A stretch of 64,000 nt of DNA from Leptolyngbya boryana PCC 6306. GTDB taxonomy: Bacteria > Cyanobacteriota > Cyanobacteriia > Leptolyngbyales > Leptolyngbyaceae. Position 1 is the first letter of the stretch. Every line of letters starts with the position of its first letter. The stretch covers positions 204,577-268,576 of the forward strand of contig NZ_KB731324.1 in NCBI RefSeq assembly GCF_000353285.1, read 5' to 3'. Below are positions 1-8,532 of this stretch, piece after piece. Under the pieces are notes generated by a model. The model was given only the letters and a program-made list of their open reading frames with translations. It searched no databases and was not told the origin of the DNA. The position numbers and the translations under genes are program-made.

Positions 1-2
1 TC

Positions 3-92
3 ACGAATCGTCTGCCTCAAGTCACTTTAGAACAGGAAGAAGTCGCGATCAACGAAATTCGGAATTGGAAATTAAGTGCCTCAACCGAATAA
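3..92 (+). CDS. 3' end of unknown cyanobacterial gene (partial)
   Basis: This is an open frame running in from the left edge and ending at TAA. Its 29 residues (TNRLPQVTLEQ... ending NWKLSASTE) align without gaps to the C-terminus of the frameshifted gene at 25342-26039 (TNRLPRVTPEQ... NWKLSDPTG), at roughly 60 percent identity. It is therefore the tail of a paralogue of that gene. The start and most of the gene lie outside the window. The function is unknown. The gene is followed by a tRNA 3'-half remnant, exactly as its paralogue is, so gene tail and remnant look like one duplicated cassette. Confidence 0.7.
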   Translation, partial: TNRLPQVTLEQEEVAINEIRNWKLSASTE

Positions 93-479
93 ACCTCAAA
101 TATTCTTACTTTAGGGTTCAATTGGGGACGAATAAACTAAGCCGTAAATTGTGGCTTAAATCCTTACACTTACTGCTTTGCAGCGATTGAGATAAAACTG
201 CGTGCAATGTCGATTGAGATAAGCTACAGTTCTTTCCATCGTTAGTTTTGGAAATCAATCGGATTCGATTCGTAATCGAAAGGTCATGGGTTCAAATCCC
301 ATCATCGGCTTTCTGTTGTTGTACTGTAGGTTCGCATACCAAGCTAGTTCCTACTTTCATTCAGCACCGCAACTTGGATTTTTAGCTTGATCGTATCGGT
401 TCAGCAGCGATTCCCCCAGCATTGATATCAACTTTCAAGGGAACGCATTTTTAAGAGGTGAATTCTAAGGCAGGGTGGT
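93..479. other. Gene-free stretch holding a tRNA remnant
   Basis: No credible reading frame is seen here. Positions 205-262 resemble the sequence at the matching place upstream of the remnant near 25.2 kb (shared GATAAGCTAC and CTTTCCATC/CTTCCCATC blocks), so the duplication extends upstream of the tRNA-like part. From 311 to 479 I see nothing identifiable. Confidence 0.5.
263..310 (+). tRNA. tRNA-Thr(CGT)-like 3'-half remnant (not a functional tRNA)
   Basis: The sequence folds as an anticodon arm (stem TTCGA/TCGAA, loop TTCGTAA, anticodon CGT), a five-base variable loop, a T arm (ATGGG-TTCAAAT-CCCAT) and the 3' acceptor strand CATCGGC plus discriminator T. The 5' half is missing: no GCCGATG acceptor strand or D arm lies at the expected distance upstream. 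It is therefore a remnant or duplicated tRNA 3' end. The same remnant occurs in inverted orientation at 25158-25206 next to the mini-CAST, and the CAST guide at 25012 shares 14 nt with the anticodon arm. Confidence 0.75.
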
Positions 480-1184
480 TCAGCGAGATTGTAGAGAAAC
501 ATTCCGCCGTTGTGGATTAATCAGTAAGCTCACGCCGATTGCCCAAGCGATCGAGATAAGCCAACCTGCTAGGATATCGCTCGGATAATGAACACCAAGA
601 TAGAGACGAGTCCACGCGATCATCAGGACAAATAAGCCTCCTAGCAGCAATACCCACCAGCGCCATTTTGTTTGCCAAGTTAGAATGATCAGTACTGTCA
701 CAAACGTCATACTTGACATAGCGTGTCCACTGGGAAATCCGTAGTCAAATTCTGGTGCAGGCGACTGCCACAAATGCGGACGGACACGATGTAAAAGCAA
801 TTTTGCAGTTCGGTTGATCACAATACTGCCTGTTAAAGTTGTGATCAGATATGCAAGTGCATACCACCATCGTCGAAACAGCAAAAACACCCCGACTCCG
901 ATCGCAACCGGAAACACTCCCCAAAAGACTCCTAGCTTTGTCAGAAAAGTTGCGATCGCATCAAGCCAGGGATTGTTTACTGAATGGACTGCCAGCAGAA
1001 TCGGCACGTCCCACGGAAAGCCACCCTGATTTTCCCACACATCCTCTGCTAGCTCTCCAAAAATCAATAGGGGCAGTAACACGCCAATGAGTAGCATGAG
1101 TAACGCGCCACGGCGAGCAGCTAGCAAGTGCTTGAGAAATTCTAGAAAAGCTTGGAGAAATTGCTTGACATCAAAATTGAACAT
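480..1184 (-). CDS. PAP2-superfamily phosphatase (membrane lipid phosphatase type)
   Basis: Integral membrane protein of 234 residues with about six hydrophobic segments. The three PAP2 signature blocks are present in order: a K-x6-RP block (KLLLHRVRP), PSGH (YGFPSGHAMSS) with the catalytic-site His, and the SRx5Hx3D-type block as TRLYLGVHYPSD with the nucleophilic His. Family members remove phosphate from lipid phosphates such as phosphatidylglycerol phosphate, phosphatidate or undecaprenyl pyrophosphate; the substrate cannot be told here. I prefer the ATG at 1184 over the in-frame TTG four codons upstream. It is transcribed away from glgX and no operon partner is visible. Confidence 0.88.
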   Translation of the reverse strand: MFNFDVKQFLQAFLEFLKHLLAARRGALLMLLIGVLLPLLIFGELAEDVWENQGGFPWDVPILLAVHSVNNPWLDAIATFLTKLGVFWGVFPVAIGVGVFLLFRRWWYALAYLITTLTGSIVINRTAKLLLHRVRPHLWQSPAPEFDYGFPSGHAMSSMTFVTVLIILTWQTKWRWWVLLLGGLFVLMIAWTRLYLGVHYPSDILAGWLISIAWAIGVSLLINPQRRNVSLQSR

Positions 1185-1196
1185 GCATTGTCTCAA

Positions 1197-1551
1197 GTGT
1201 GTGAAGTGCTTCTCGATTGAGCAAAGCTTGACCTGACTTCACCAATGTAACGTGACTTGTTTGGGTGCTGTTCACAATTTGGGCACTATTTTAGATGTCC
1301 TACTCAGACGCGCTCTACGAGGCAAAATCTTACATGTAAGAAAAAATCAAATATTTTTGAATGCTATAAAATGAGCCACTCCTTGAGATAGAAATTAGCT
1401 TGTCCTCCTGGTAGATGAGAAGTCAGCAGTCTACCTCTTACACTGAAGCGAGTGTTAAGGACGCTTGCAAGATATTAGATATCAATTCTTGGATGACTAC
1501 ATCATTGTGTGAATATCCTAAACTGCTTTTAATCATGATAGTTGAACGACT
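1197..1551. promoter_or_regulatory. Divergent intergenic region, PAP2 phosphatase / glgX
   Basis: A 355-bp AT-rich divergent spacer that must hold both promoters. The only structure I can point to is a perfect 14-bp palindrome, TCTTACATGTAAGA, at 1328-1341 followed by an A-run. It could be an operator for a dimeric regulator. No riboswitch or RNA gene is recognised. Confidence 0.3.
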
Positions 1552-3678
1552 ATGAATGCACCCATTTGGACAGGAAAAGTCTATCCGCTTGGCGCGACCT
1601 GGGATGGTAAAGGAACTAACTTTTCACTATTTTCTGAACATGCGACATCTGTGGATCTTTGTTTATTTGATCAACAGGGTTTAGAACAGCGTTTACCTCT
1701 CTATGCGGGTGAAAATTTTATCTGGCATGGATATGTCCCTGGAGTTGCGCCTGGGCAGCGATACGGCTTTCGCGTTTATGGGGCTTGGAATCCTCAAGCT
1801 GGGCATCGATTTAACCCCAATAAACTGCTCATCGACCCTTATGCAAAAGCGATCGAGGGCGATGTTCAACATGGTGAAGCAATTTTTAGCTATCGCTGGG
1901 ACGATCCAGATGCGGATTTAGGTTTTTCTGATTTGGATGATGCCCATCTCGTTCCGAAGTGTATTGTTGTTGATCAAGCTTTTGATTGGCAAGGAGATCA
2001 GTTATTACAAACGCCTTGGAACCAAACTGTTATCTACGAAATGCACGTTAAGGGATTTACAAAGCAGCATCCTGAAGTGCCAGAGACATTAAGAGGAACT
2101 TATGCAGGACTTGCACATCCAGCAGCGATCGCACATCTCAAATCTCTGGGTGTGACCGCGGTTGAACTCATGCCTGTGCATCATTTTCTGTCCCAGCCTG
2201 GGCATCTTGCTGGCACAGGATTAAGTAACTATTGGGGATATGATTCGATTAATTTCTTTGCACCTTACTCCGGGTATAGTGCAGATCAAACTCTCGGCGG
2301 ACAAGTGCGGGAATTTAAACAGATGGTGCAAGCTCTGCACCAAGCTGGGATCGAAGTCATTCTAGATGTTGTTTACAATCACACAGGCGAAGGCAATCAT
2401 TGTGGTCCAACGCTATCTCTACGGGGGATCGATAATAAAAACTACTACCGTTTAGTTGAAGGCAACGAGCGGTACTACATGGATTTTACAGGATGCGGAA
2501 ATTCGCTGAATGTTCAAAGTCCACAAGTGCTGAAGCTGATTATGGATAGCTTGCGTTACTGGGTTACAGAAATGCATGTGGATGGCTTTCGCTTTGATTT
2601 GGCATCTGCACTTGCCCGAGAGCTTTACGCAGTGGATAATTTGGCATCGTTCTTTGACATTATTCACCAAGATCCGATTCTAGCTGGAGTCAAACTGATT
2701 GCAGAACCTTGGGATCTAGGCGATGGCGGATATCAAGTTGGCAATTTTCCGGTACTTTGGTCAGAGTGGAACGGGCGCTATCGAGATGAGATGCGCGATT
2801 TCTGGCGGGGGCAGGATGGTAAGCTTGGTGAGTTTGGTTATCGATTTACGGGCAGTCCTGACCTTTATCAATCGAATGGCAGACGACCTCATGCCAGCAT
2901 TAATTTCATGACGGCTCATGATGGTTTCACGCTCCGCGATCTTGTGAGCTACAACGAGAAACACAATGAAGCCAATGGCGAAGACAATCGAGACGGTGAA
3001 AGCCACAATCGCTCTTGGAATTGTGGTGTAGAAGGTGAGACAGATGATGTGGAAGTAATGCGTCTAAGAGAGCGACAACAGCGCAATATGCTCACAACGT
3101 TGATGTTATCTCAAGGCATTCCAATGATTGTGATGGGCGACGAGATGGGTCGATCTCAGTTCGGGAATAATAATGCTTACTGTCAAGATAATGAACTGTC
3201 TTGGCTGGATTGGGAGTTATGCAATTCTCAGTCTGATCTGCTCAATTTCACGCGAGAGTTGATTCATTTCCGTCAAGCACATCCCATTTTCCGGCGGCAG
3301 CGGTGGTTTCAAGGGCAGGCGATTCATGGATCGAGTGTGAATGATATTGCTTGGTTTAATCCCGATGGGCATGACATGACCGAGGAACAATGGTGCAATG
3401 GATATGCAAAAGCGATCTCTGTGTTTTTGAATGGAAGTGAATTGCCCGATCGCGGTCCCAAAGGTGGACGGATTCGAGATAGTAGTTTTCTATTACTGTT
3501 TAATGCACATTGGGAAACGCTAAATTTTGTCTTACCGACTCGATTACGCCAGCGAAAATGGTCTGCGCTGATTAACACAAAAGAGCCGAGATTTATTGAT
3601 GAGAAGATTCTGTTTACCGGAACAAAAAATGTTCCGGTGATGGGTCGCTCATTAGTTGTCCTGCAATCTGGAAGCTAG
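1552..3678 (+). CDS. glgX: Glycogen debranching enzyme GlgX (isoamylase type)
   Basis: 708 residues, normal for GlgX. It hydrolyses alpha-1,6 branch linkages of limit-dextrin glycogen in the cytoplasm during glycogen breakdown. An N-terminal carbohydrate-binding module (residues about 10-110) precedes a GH13 barrel. All GH13 blocks are visible: VYNHTGEG (region I), DGFRFDLA with the nucleophilic Asp (region II), EPWDLG with the acid/base Glu (region III) and TAHDGFTL (region IV). The NYWGYDSINFFAP segment is typical of isoamylase-type debranchers. The ATG at 1552 matches the family N-terminus. The gene stands alone. Confidence 0.95.
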   Translation: MNAPIWTGKVYPLGATWDGKGTNFSLFSEHATSVDLCLFDQQGLEQRLPLYAGENFIWHGYVPGVAPGQRYGFRVYGAWNPQAGHRFNPNKLLIDPYAKAIEGDVQHGEAIFSYRWDDPDADLGFSDLDDAHLVPKCIVVDQAFDWQGDQLLQTPWNQTVIYEMHVKGFTKQHPEVPETLRGTYAGLAHPAAIAHLKSLGVTAVELMPVHHFLSQPGHLAGTGLSNYWGYDSINFFAPYSGYSADQTLGGQVREFKQMVQALHQAGIEVILDVVYNHTGEGNHCGPTLSLRGIDNKNYYRLVEGNERYYMDFTGCGNSLNVQSPQVLKLIMDSLRYWVTEMHVDGFRFDLASALARELYAVDNLASFFDIIHQDPILAGVKLIAEPWDLGDGGYQVGNFPVLWSEWNGRYRDEMRDFWRGQDGKLGEFGYRFTGSPDLYQSNGRRPHASINFMTAHDGFTLRDLVSYNEKHNEANGEDNRDGESHNRSWNCGVEGETDDVEVMRLRERQQRNMLTTLMLSQGIPMIVMGDEMGRSQFGNNNAYCQDNELSWLDWELCNSQSDLLNFTRELIHFRQAHPIFRRQRWFQGQAIHGSSVNDIAWFNPDGHDMTEEQWCNGYAKAISVFLNGSELPDRGPKGGRIRDSSFLLLFNAHWETLNFVLPTRLRQRKWSALINTKEPRFIDEKILFTGTKNVPVMGRSLVVLQSGS

Positions 3679-3689
3679 CTCCTCAGTAG

Positions 3690-4110
3690 TCCTCTCGTTA
3701 TGATGCTTTTGAGGATTTGGTGTCCCAGACAAGTGTTTTAAACCACAAGTACTTGCTCGTGGAAGAAAAGTTTGATGTCAATTTAGACCAATTATTATCT
3801 GAGGCAGCGCTACTACGGTCTTGAGAATGAGCGCTTTGGTAGACACGATGATTTCGATGGTAAATTAAGCAAACCGATAATCTTGCAAAAGTACCTGTAC
3901 GGAAACGCCAGTGGGTTCAATTACGTTGACCCCACTGGTTACTTTGCTATGAATATGGTTCAGACACTTGCTATGGTCAGAATAGCAAGTGCTATCGCCA
4001 ACATCTTCAATATTGGTGATATAAACCCTTTCTCAACCGATATTCTTTCGGAGATAGACCCGGCTCGCGGTTTAAGGGGACAAATCAATTTCAATCCTTG
4101 GACTTCATGA
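3690..4110 (+). pseudogene. Rhs/YD-repeat C-terminal fragment with toxin tip, frameshifted
   Basis: The coding sequence starts as SRYDAFEDL...HKYLLVEEKFDVNLDQ in one frame. After one extra T near 3792 it continues in the next frame as YYLRQRYYGLENERF... then YLYGNASGFNYVDPTGY. This is the RHS repeat-associated core, ending in the DPxG-type junction after which variable toxin tips begin. The tip here is only about 56 residues and unassigned. There is no start and no upstream YD-repeat body, so it is an orphan C-terminal tip module rather than an expressed protein. The next gene is an immunity-type protein, as expected for a displaced tip-immunity pair. Confidence 0.75.
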
Positions 4111-4143
4111 TGTACGGTGTAGACTTTGAGTAATCAAGGGTAT

Positions 4144-4803
4144 ATGGGTATGAGTCTGAATGATGAAATGAGCCAAGTTTTTGAGCAGCAGAATTTAGTT
4201 TACGCATATCCAGAGTCCTTGGATAAGATTAATCTTTCACCCGAAATCAAGGAATCTATTTTGAGCTTGGGCTTACCAATAGTGATAGGCTACCTGAGAT
4301 TTTCGATGGATTTTGAGCCGATTGCTGAAGACGTAAAATTTCATCAACCTAGTGAATCCTTTGGCAATCTGTTTACAATAGGTTGTAGAGCTGTAACTCA
4401 GCTAATTGGAAGATTTATACACCTTGACGAAATTGGTCTAGATGGCAATGCTAGTCTATCAAGAATTGCAAAAAAACTAGAAGAACTAGATCTGGACGAA
4501 GCTATTTTCTCGGCTGAGGTCAATCTCGCTAATAGAATATGCCTTGATTTAGACAACGGGAACAGAATTGTGTACATTAATCCAATAGATAAATCTATTG
4601 GATTTTGCAACTCTAGCCTTGAGCAATTAGCTGCTTCTATTGTTGCTTATGAGAAATCCTCGCGCCAGTATGATGATGTGCTAGAGCGTTTAGATAGCTT
4701 TAGTTACAAGATGCAAGTGATTGATTCAGCAGTATTCAATCATGAAGATGGATTATGGTTATCAATTATAAAACAGCTCAAGCTTGATGATGAGGGCTAT
4801 TGA
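4144..4803 (+). CDS. SUKH-4-like immunity protein
   Basis: Soluble protein of about 219 residues. The segment NGNRIVYINP...NSSLEQLAASIVAYEK has the form of the C-terminal half of SUKH-family (SMI1/KNR4-like) immunity proteins, particularly SUKH-4, where a G-x-V/I-x-x-I strand is followed by VNSSLxxF...L. SUKH proteins neutralise polymorphic toxins by direct binding. ATG 4144, or 4150 which has AAGGG nine bases upstream, is preferred over the TTG at 4126. Its place directly after an Rhs toxin tip supports the immunity role. The identification is by pattern, without a profile search. Confidence 0.6.
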   Translation: MGMSLNDEMSQVFEQQNLVYAYPESLDKINLSPEIKESILSLGLPIVIGYLRFSMDFEPIAEDVKFHQPSESFGNLFTIGCRAVTQLIGRFIHLDEIGLDGNASLSRIAKKLEELDLDEAIFSAEVNLANRICLDLDNGNRIVYINPIDKSIGFCNSSLEQLAASIVAYEKSSRQYDDVLERLDSFSYKMQVIDSAVFNHEDGLWLSIIKQLKLDDEGY

Positions 4804-4965
4804 TTGAATTGCTGTGAATGAGCTTTATTAAAATCCTTTTTAGTGTTCTGTACTGATCCTCACTCAACTTTCTCCAGCACATATTTGCTGAAATAATGAA
4901 TATCTTCATCATTTGAAAATTCATGAAGTATCGTTCAGTGATTACTGCAATACGAGGAACTTAGA

Positions 4966-5505
4966 ATGCTAGCTTCGGAGTTGTACAGGAAGTATGAAGA
5001 AGGGCATAGAGCGTTTAGTGGAGCCGATTTACATGAAGAAGATTTGTCTTTATCTCTAAATCAAATAGATCTGAGATGTGCAACCCTAAACTATTGCTAT
5101 GCTAGGAGAGCAGAGTTTATCCGTGCTTGCCTTAGCGGATCAATTGGTTCAGAAATCCAACTCTTTGAAGTAGATTTTCGTGAAGCAGAATTGATTGGAG
5201 TGGACTTTAAATCGGCTTATATCAGCGAATGTTCATTTGAGTCCGCTAATATAAGTCAAGCCATAATAACCAACTCACTCATTACATTGTCCTACTTTCG
5301 TAATGCTAATCTCTCTCAGATTAACCTCGAATCTACGGTTCTTGGTAACTTAGATTTGAGATATGCAAATTTACGATATGCAAATTTAACTGAAGCTCAG
5401 ATCATAAGCTGTGATTTGAGCTATGTCGACTTATCAGGAGCTACGTTAAACGGCGCTGTGCTTGATAATGTTTGCCTCTTTAATACAATTATGCCTAGCA
5501 GTTAG
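4966..5505 (+). CDS. Pentapeptide-repeat protein (possible immunity protein)
   Basis: 179 residues. From about residue 35 the sequence follows the A(D/N)LxX five-residue period, for example DLRYANLRYANLTEA and DLSYVDLSGATLNGA, and should form a right-handed quadrilateral beta-helix. GAGGA lies a few bases before the ATG. Pentapeptide-repeat proteins occur both as general cyanobacterial proteins and as immunity proteins in polymorphic-toxin loci. Its position between two Rhs tip fragments favours the second, which is inference. No signal peptide is seen. Confidence 0.7.
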   Translation: MLASELYRKYEEGHRAFSGADLHEEDLSLSLNQIDLRCATLNYCYARRAEFIRACLSGSIGSEIQLFEVDFREAELIGVDFKSAYISECSFESANISQAIITNSLITLSYFRNANLSQINLESTVLGNLDLRYANLRYANLTEAQIISCDLSYVDLSGATLNGAVLDNVCLFNTIMPSS

Positions 5506-5630
5506 CACGCTCAGTATGTTTTGATTCCATATGAACTTATGACAAAGTAGGCAACTACTTGACCAAAACAAAAATGTTTTCTGATAACGCGACGACAGCG
5601 AATTTCTTTTAATTCCTTTCAGGATGCACA

Positions 5631-5744
5631 TTGTGCTCCCGTTATGATGCCTTTGGGAATGTGAGAAGTGAGGGGGCGATCGCGAACAGGTACTTGTTTG
5701 CAGGTGAGAAGTTTGATTCAAGTCATTTAAACCTGAGCCGCTAG
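5631..5744 (+). pseudogene. Second Rhs core fragment
   Basis: A start-less frame reads CSRYDAFGNVRSEG followed by NRYLFAGEKFDSS and stops at TAG 5742. It aligns with the beginning of the fragment at 3690 (SRYDAFEDL...KYLLVEEKFD) and with the usual Rhs consensus YDAFGN...YLFAGEQFD. Only about 37 codons survive and the tip is lost. It shows that a second Rhs tip was once deposited here. Confidence 0.7.
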
Positions 5745-5796
5745 TACATAAATTCGCAATTAATTTAAACTACTTGAATACTCAGTGAAATAGCTT

Positions 5797-6066
5797 ATGT
5801 TTTCTGATCCCACTCTGTATGCTTGCCGGGTTTGTGGACTGCTTCAAGCAGAATCTCCTTGGGGAGAAGATGGAAAAACGCCAAACTTTGAAATATGTGA
5901 TTGCTGTGGCGTAGAGTTTGGTTATGAAGATTGCTCAATAGAGACTGCGAGATTAGCTCGTGAAAGATGGAAAGCTCAAGGCTTTCGATGGCATGAACCG
6001 ACGATTACACCACAAGACTGGTCTTTAGAAAAGCAGCTTCAGCAAATCCCGCTTCACTTTCAATAA
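5797..6066 (+). CDS. Small Cys-rich protein of toxin-immunity type
   Basis: 89 residues with paired cysteines, CRVC at about 9-12 and CDCC at about 35-38, followed by GVEFGYED. The layout suggests a small zinc-binding domain. Proteins with a CxxC...CxCCGVEFGYED pattern are common beside Rhs and other polymorphic toxins and are often annotated as hypothetical or immunity proteins. It lies between two Rhs fragments, so immunity to a lost tip is plausible. The biochemical role is unknown. Confidence 0.65.
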   Translation: MFSDPTLYACRVCGLLQAESPWGEDGKTPNFEICDCCGVEFGYEDCSIETARLARERWKAQGFRWHEPTITPQDWSLEKQLQQIPLHFQ

Positions 6067-6068
6067 CC

Positions 6069-6135
6069 GCTCGTATGCTGATGTATTGAGAAAAAGAGGA
6101 GACCACAAACAAATACCTGTTTGCGGTCTCCCCTG
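6069..6135 (+). pseudogene. Possible third Rhs core fragment
   Basis: After the previous gene, CTCGTATGCTGATG and then AACAAATACCTGTTTGCG resemble the SRYDAFG and NKYLFAG parts of the two upstream Rhs fragments, but in different frames. It is short and degraded, and is supported mainly by the same spacing and by following an immunity-type gene. Confidence 0.4.
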
Positions 6136-6196
6136 ATTCTTCACCTCATTTCCAAACACATCATCACGAGACTAGCTGTAACATTCCTTCACCCCA

Positions 6197-7564
6197 TTAC
6201 ATGCCAGAGATCGACATCAATACATCCTGCCACCAAGGAAGTTGGCTTTGAACTTGCGGTTGTTTTTTGCGAATCTCATCAATATTCCAGCCTGTAAGAC
6301 GTGCTAGCGTTTGCGCTTGTTCTTCAAATCGTTGGCGCAGCGATCGCTGATAGCGTCTTCCAGCAGGACAATCTGTTTTACCGTTGAAAGGATGCCGCAA
6401 AACATAGCGTCCTTGGAATGTTTCTTGCTGATTCGTTTCTTGGAACATTAGATCTTCGGGGAACTTATCGCGCGTGTAGCGAACATGCAGCCGTGTGATA
6501 AACACATCAGAGCTTACAACTGGGCGACGACGACCACGAGGCATCACAACAGGTTCAGAACCTTCTAGCCAGAACACCCCGGCTTGCTTCAATTCTTCAG
6601 GATTGAGAGGCTCAGCCGAACAGGGATCACAATTGCCCATATTCCAGGCATATTCTAGAAAAGCAACTTTGCGATCTTCGCGATCGTAGCTTTTCTCAAA
6701 CATTGATTTGTAGAAGTGACTAAACTCATCTTTGACAAACAACGGAACTTCAGAATCAGAAGGAACCTTGACCGTTCTGTAATTAGTTACCTCAGCCTGA
6801 CCTTTGGGAGACAGGATATAAACAATCAAGTCTTGAGCCGCCTGAGCATTGATCATCCCTAATCGAATCGGGAGCATAAACCGGGGCGAATCATAAGTAA
6901 TCTGTAAGGGACGAAGAGATTGAAATCCAGCTTTATCAAACTCATCAAGATTGACTTTCGCAACAAAGAATTTGAGCTTTTGGCGAATGTAAGGCTTTAA
7001 GAGTTGCTTTGCCCCACGCGGAATCTTATAGCCATTTTCAACTAACCAAGTTTCTAATCCCCCCGATTCTTTTGCGCTTAAAATCAGAATGTCATATTCC
7101 CCAACGGTGAATTTTGCTTCTACAGTGACTCCTAGCGAGCCTTGACGACTCCGAACAGCTTCATTTGCTTCACTCATTGGTGCAGATGGCATGGGCATCC
7201 GTAACACGCGATCGTCGATCGTTTCACACGGATCTGGATCAAAATACTCAACTAATCGAGGCGCGCTAAAAGCATCTAATCTCTCGATGATTTTAGGATC
7301 GCTTACTTTAACTTGTTCTTTCTGTAGAACCGTTGGAACGGGAACCACGATCGCAAAATCTTTCACCTCACCCTGATAGTCATTCGCCATCGTCAAAACA
7401 GTGTGATCGCCACTTCGAGCGATCGCGACTTGAGAAGCTTGGTTATAGAGTTTTGCATCTGCTTTCGCAACATAGAATCCACAAAACGCCCAAGCTTTTG
7501 GAACAAAGAAAAAGCAACTCAGACCAATAATGAGCAATGCACATAAAATGCGAAATGATTTCAT
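6197..7564 (-). CDS. DUF2330 domain protein, exported
   Basis: 455 residues when started at ATG 7564, which has AAGGAA at the right distance. Earlier in-frame starts would add an unlikely N-terminus. The N-terminus is a clear signal peptide (MKSFRILCALLIIGLS... cleaved after AWA). The mature protein matches the DUF2330 pattern: CGFYVAKADAKLYN, then a conserved FAIVVPVP strand and DPDPCE. The function of the family is unknown. The gene follows the RnfD-like membrane gene by 10 bp, so the two form an operon. A role at the cell envelope is inferred from the signal peptide. Confidence 0.82.
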   Translation of the reverse strand: MKSFRILCALLIIGLSCFFFVPKAWAFCGFYVAKADAKLYNQASQVAIARSGDHTVLTMANDYQGEVKDFAIVVPVPTVLQKEQVKVSDPKIIERLDAFSAPRLVEYFDPDPCETIDDRVLRMPMPSAPMSEANEAVRSRQGSLGVTVEAKFTVGEYDILILSAKESGGLETWLVENGYKIPRGAKQLLKPYIRQKLKFFVAKVNLDEFDKAGFQSLRPLQITYDSPRFMLPIRLGMINAQAAQDLIVYILSPKGQAEVTNYRTVKVPSDSEVPLFVKDEFSHFYKSMFEKSYDREDRKVAFLEYAWNMGNCDPCSAEPLNPEELKQAGVFWLEGSEPVVMPRGRRRPVVSSDVFITRLHVRYTRDKFPEDLMFQETNQQETFQGRYVLRHPFNGKTDCPAGRRYQRSLRQRFEEQAQTLARLTGWNIDEIRKKQPQVQSQLPWWQDVLMSISGM

Positions 7565-7574
7565 AGCATATTCC

Positions 7575-8387
7575 TTAGATTGATAAAGACTCAGTCGTAG
7601 CTGCACTCTGTTCCCACGAGAAGCGAGAATCAGGAAAGATTTTATCGATGACAATGCTAAGCGGAGCCAGTGCAAACAATGCCCAAAACACTGCTGTCGA
7701 GACAAAAAACTGATTTCGCAAAATGAACGTCAGGACTGCGATCGCACTTGCCCAAATGACTCGCCCAATCTGAGAATTCGGAATGGTTCGAGGATCAGTA
7801 ATCATAAACAAGGAAAACATCAGGAGCGATCCACTCATCAATCGATGCCCCCAGACATCCCAAGTCCAAGCTAAGTAGTAATTCCGAATCGCTTCTAATC
7901 CGCCATACATTGCAAGAAACGCGATCGTCGTATCCCATCTGCCAACTCGCTTGAGGACTAATCCCCCCGTTGCCAAAAACAGCGCTGCATACCAGCCCTC
8001 TTCACCCCACTGCCCTGGCGAAACCCAAGCATCCGAAGTAAGCAATAAGGCTGTGATGATGCCAAAATTTCCCGGATTAAAGAGATGCTTCTCTCCAATC
8101 CGCAGGATAAATTTACTAGCAATTGCAGCAGAACAAGCAAGTACGATCGTTAGGTAATGATCTGCTCTCAATAGCACGCTCATCCCCAAGGCTGTAACCA
8201 ATGCGCTGGGGAAAGATTGAGTAAAGGATTGCTCTGAGATTCGAGTCATCAGCCATTGTGATCCGAGACAGGTCACGATCGCAGTTCCAACCATGCTCAG
8301 ATGTAATGACCAATCTCTCGTGACAATGCCAACGAGCAAAAACAGTGAAAGAAAGAGAATTTGATAAATTCGAGCATCTTGGAACAT
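7575..8387 (-). CDS. NQR2/RnfD-family membrane protein
   Basis: 270 residues with eight or more hydrophobic segments. KHLFNPGNFGI and ITDPRTIPNSQIGR are typical of the NQR2/RnfD/RnfE family, whose full complexes couple electron transfer between ferredoxin or NADH and quinone to ion pumping. No other Rnf or Nqr subunit is nearby, so this is a stand-alone cyanobacterial version and its electron partners are unknown. It is cotranscribed with the DUF2330 gene 10 bp downstream. Confidence 0.75.
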   Translation of the reverse strand: MFQDARIYQILFLSLFLLVGIVTRDWSLHLSMVGTAIVTCLGSQWLMTRISEQSFTQSFPSALVTALGMSVLLRADHYLTIVLACSAAIASKFILRIGEKHLFNPGNFGIITALLLTSDAWVSPGQWGEEGWYAALFLATGGLVLKRVGRWDTTIAFLAMYGGLEAIRNYYLAWTWDVWGHRLMSGSLLMFSLFMITDPRTIPNSQIGRVIWASAIAVLTFILRNQFFVSTAVFWALFALAPLSIVIDKIFPDSRFSWEQSAATTESLSI

Positions 8388-8442
8388 GAGGCGACCCTTC
8401 CGCGTCAGGTTGGATAGCGCCTATTATCAGACTCTCTAAAAC

Positions 8443-8487
8443 AAAAAAATGATGTCGTTACCGATTAAGAAACGACATCATTTTTTT
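8443..8487 (-). terminator. Rho-independent terminator of the MFS gene
   Basis: A near-perfect inverted repeat, ATGATGTCGTT...AACGACATCAT, is flanked by A and T runs on both sides. It lies 46 bp beyond the stop of the MFS gene on the minus strand and before the RnfD-like gene. The symmetric A/T tracts could let it work in both directions. Confidence 0.85.
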
Positions 8488-8532
8488 ATGAATTGTTCTG
8501 CATTCTCAAGGAAGATTAGCGGAATAGTTCTG

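Noticed and set aside
263-310. Functional tRNA gene
   Set aside because: The acceptor 5' strand and D arm are absent at both remnants, so neither can fold as a full tRNA.
311-345. Possible CAST end (TGTACTG at 320) 60 bp after the guide match of the first tRNA remnant
   Set aside because: The distance fits, but no TnsB-like repeats follow and the sequence after TGTACTG is unlike either confirmed end.
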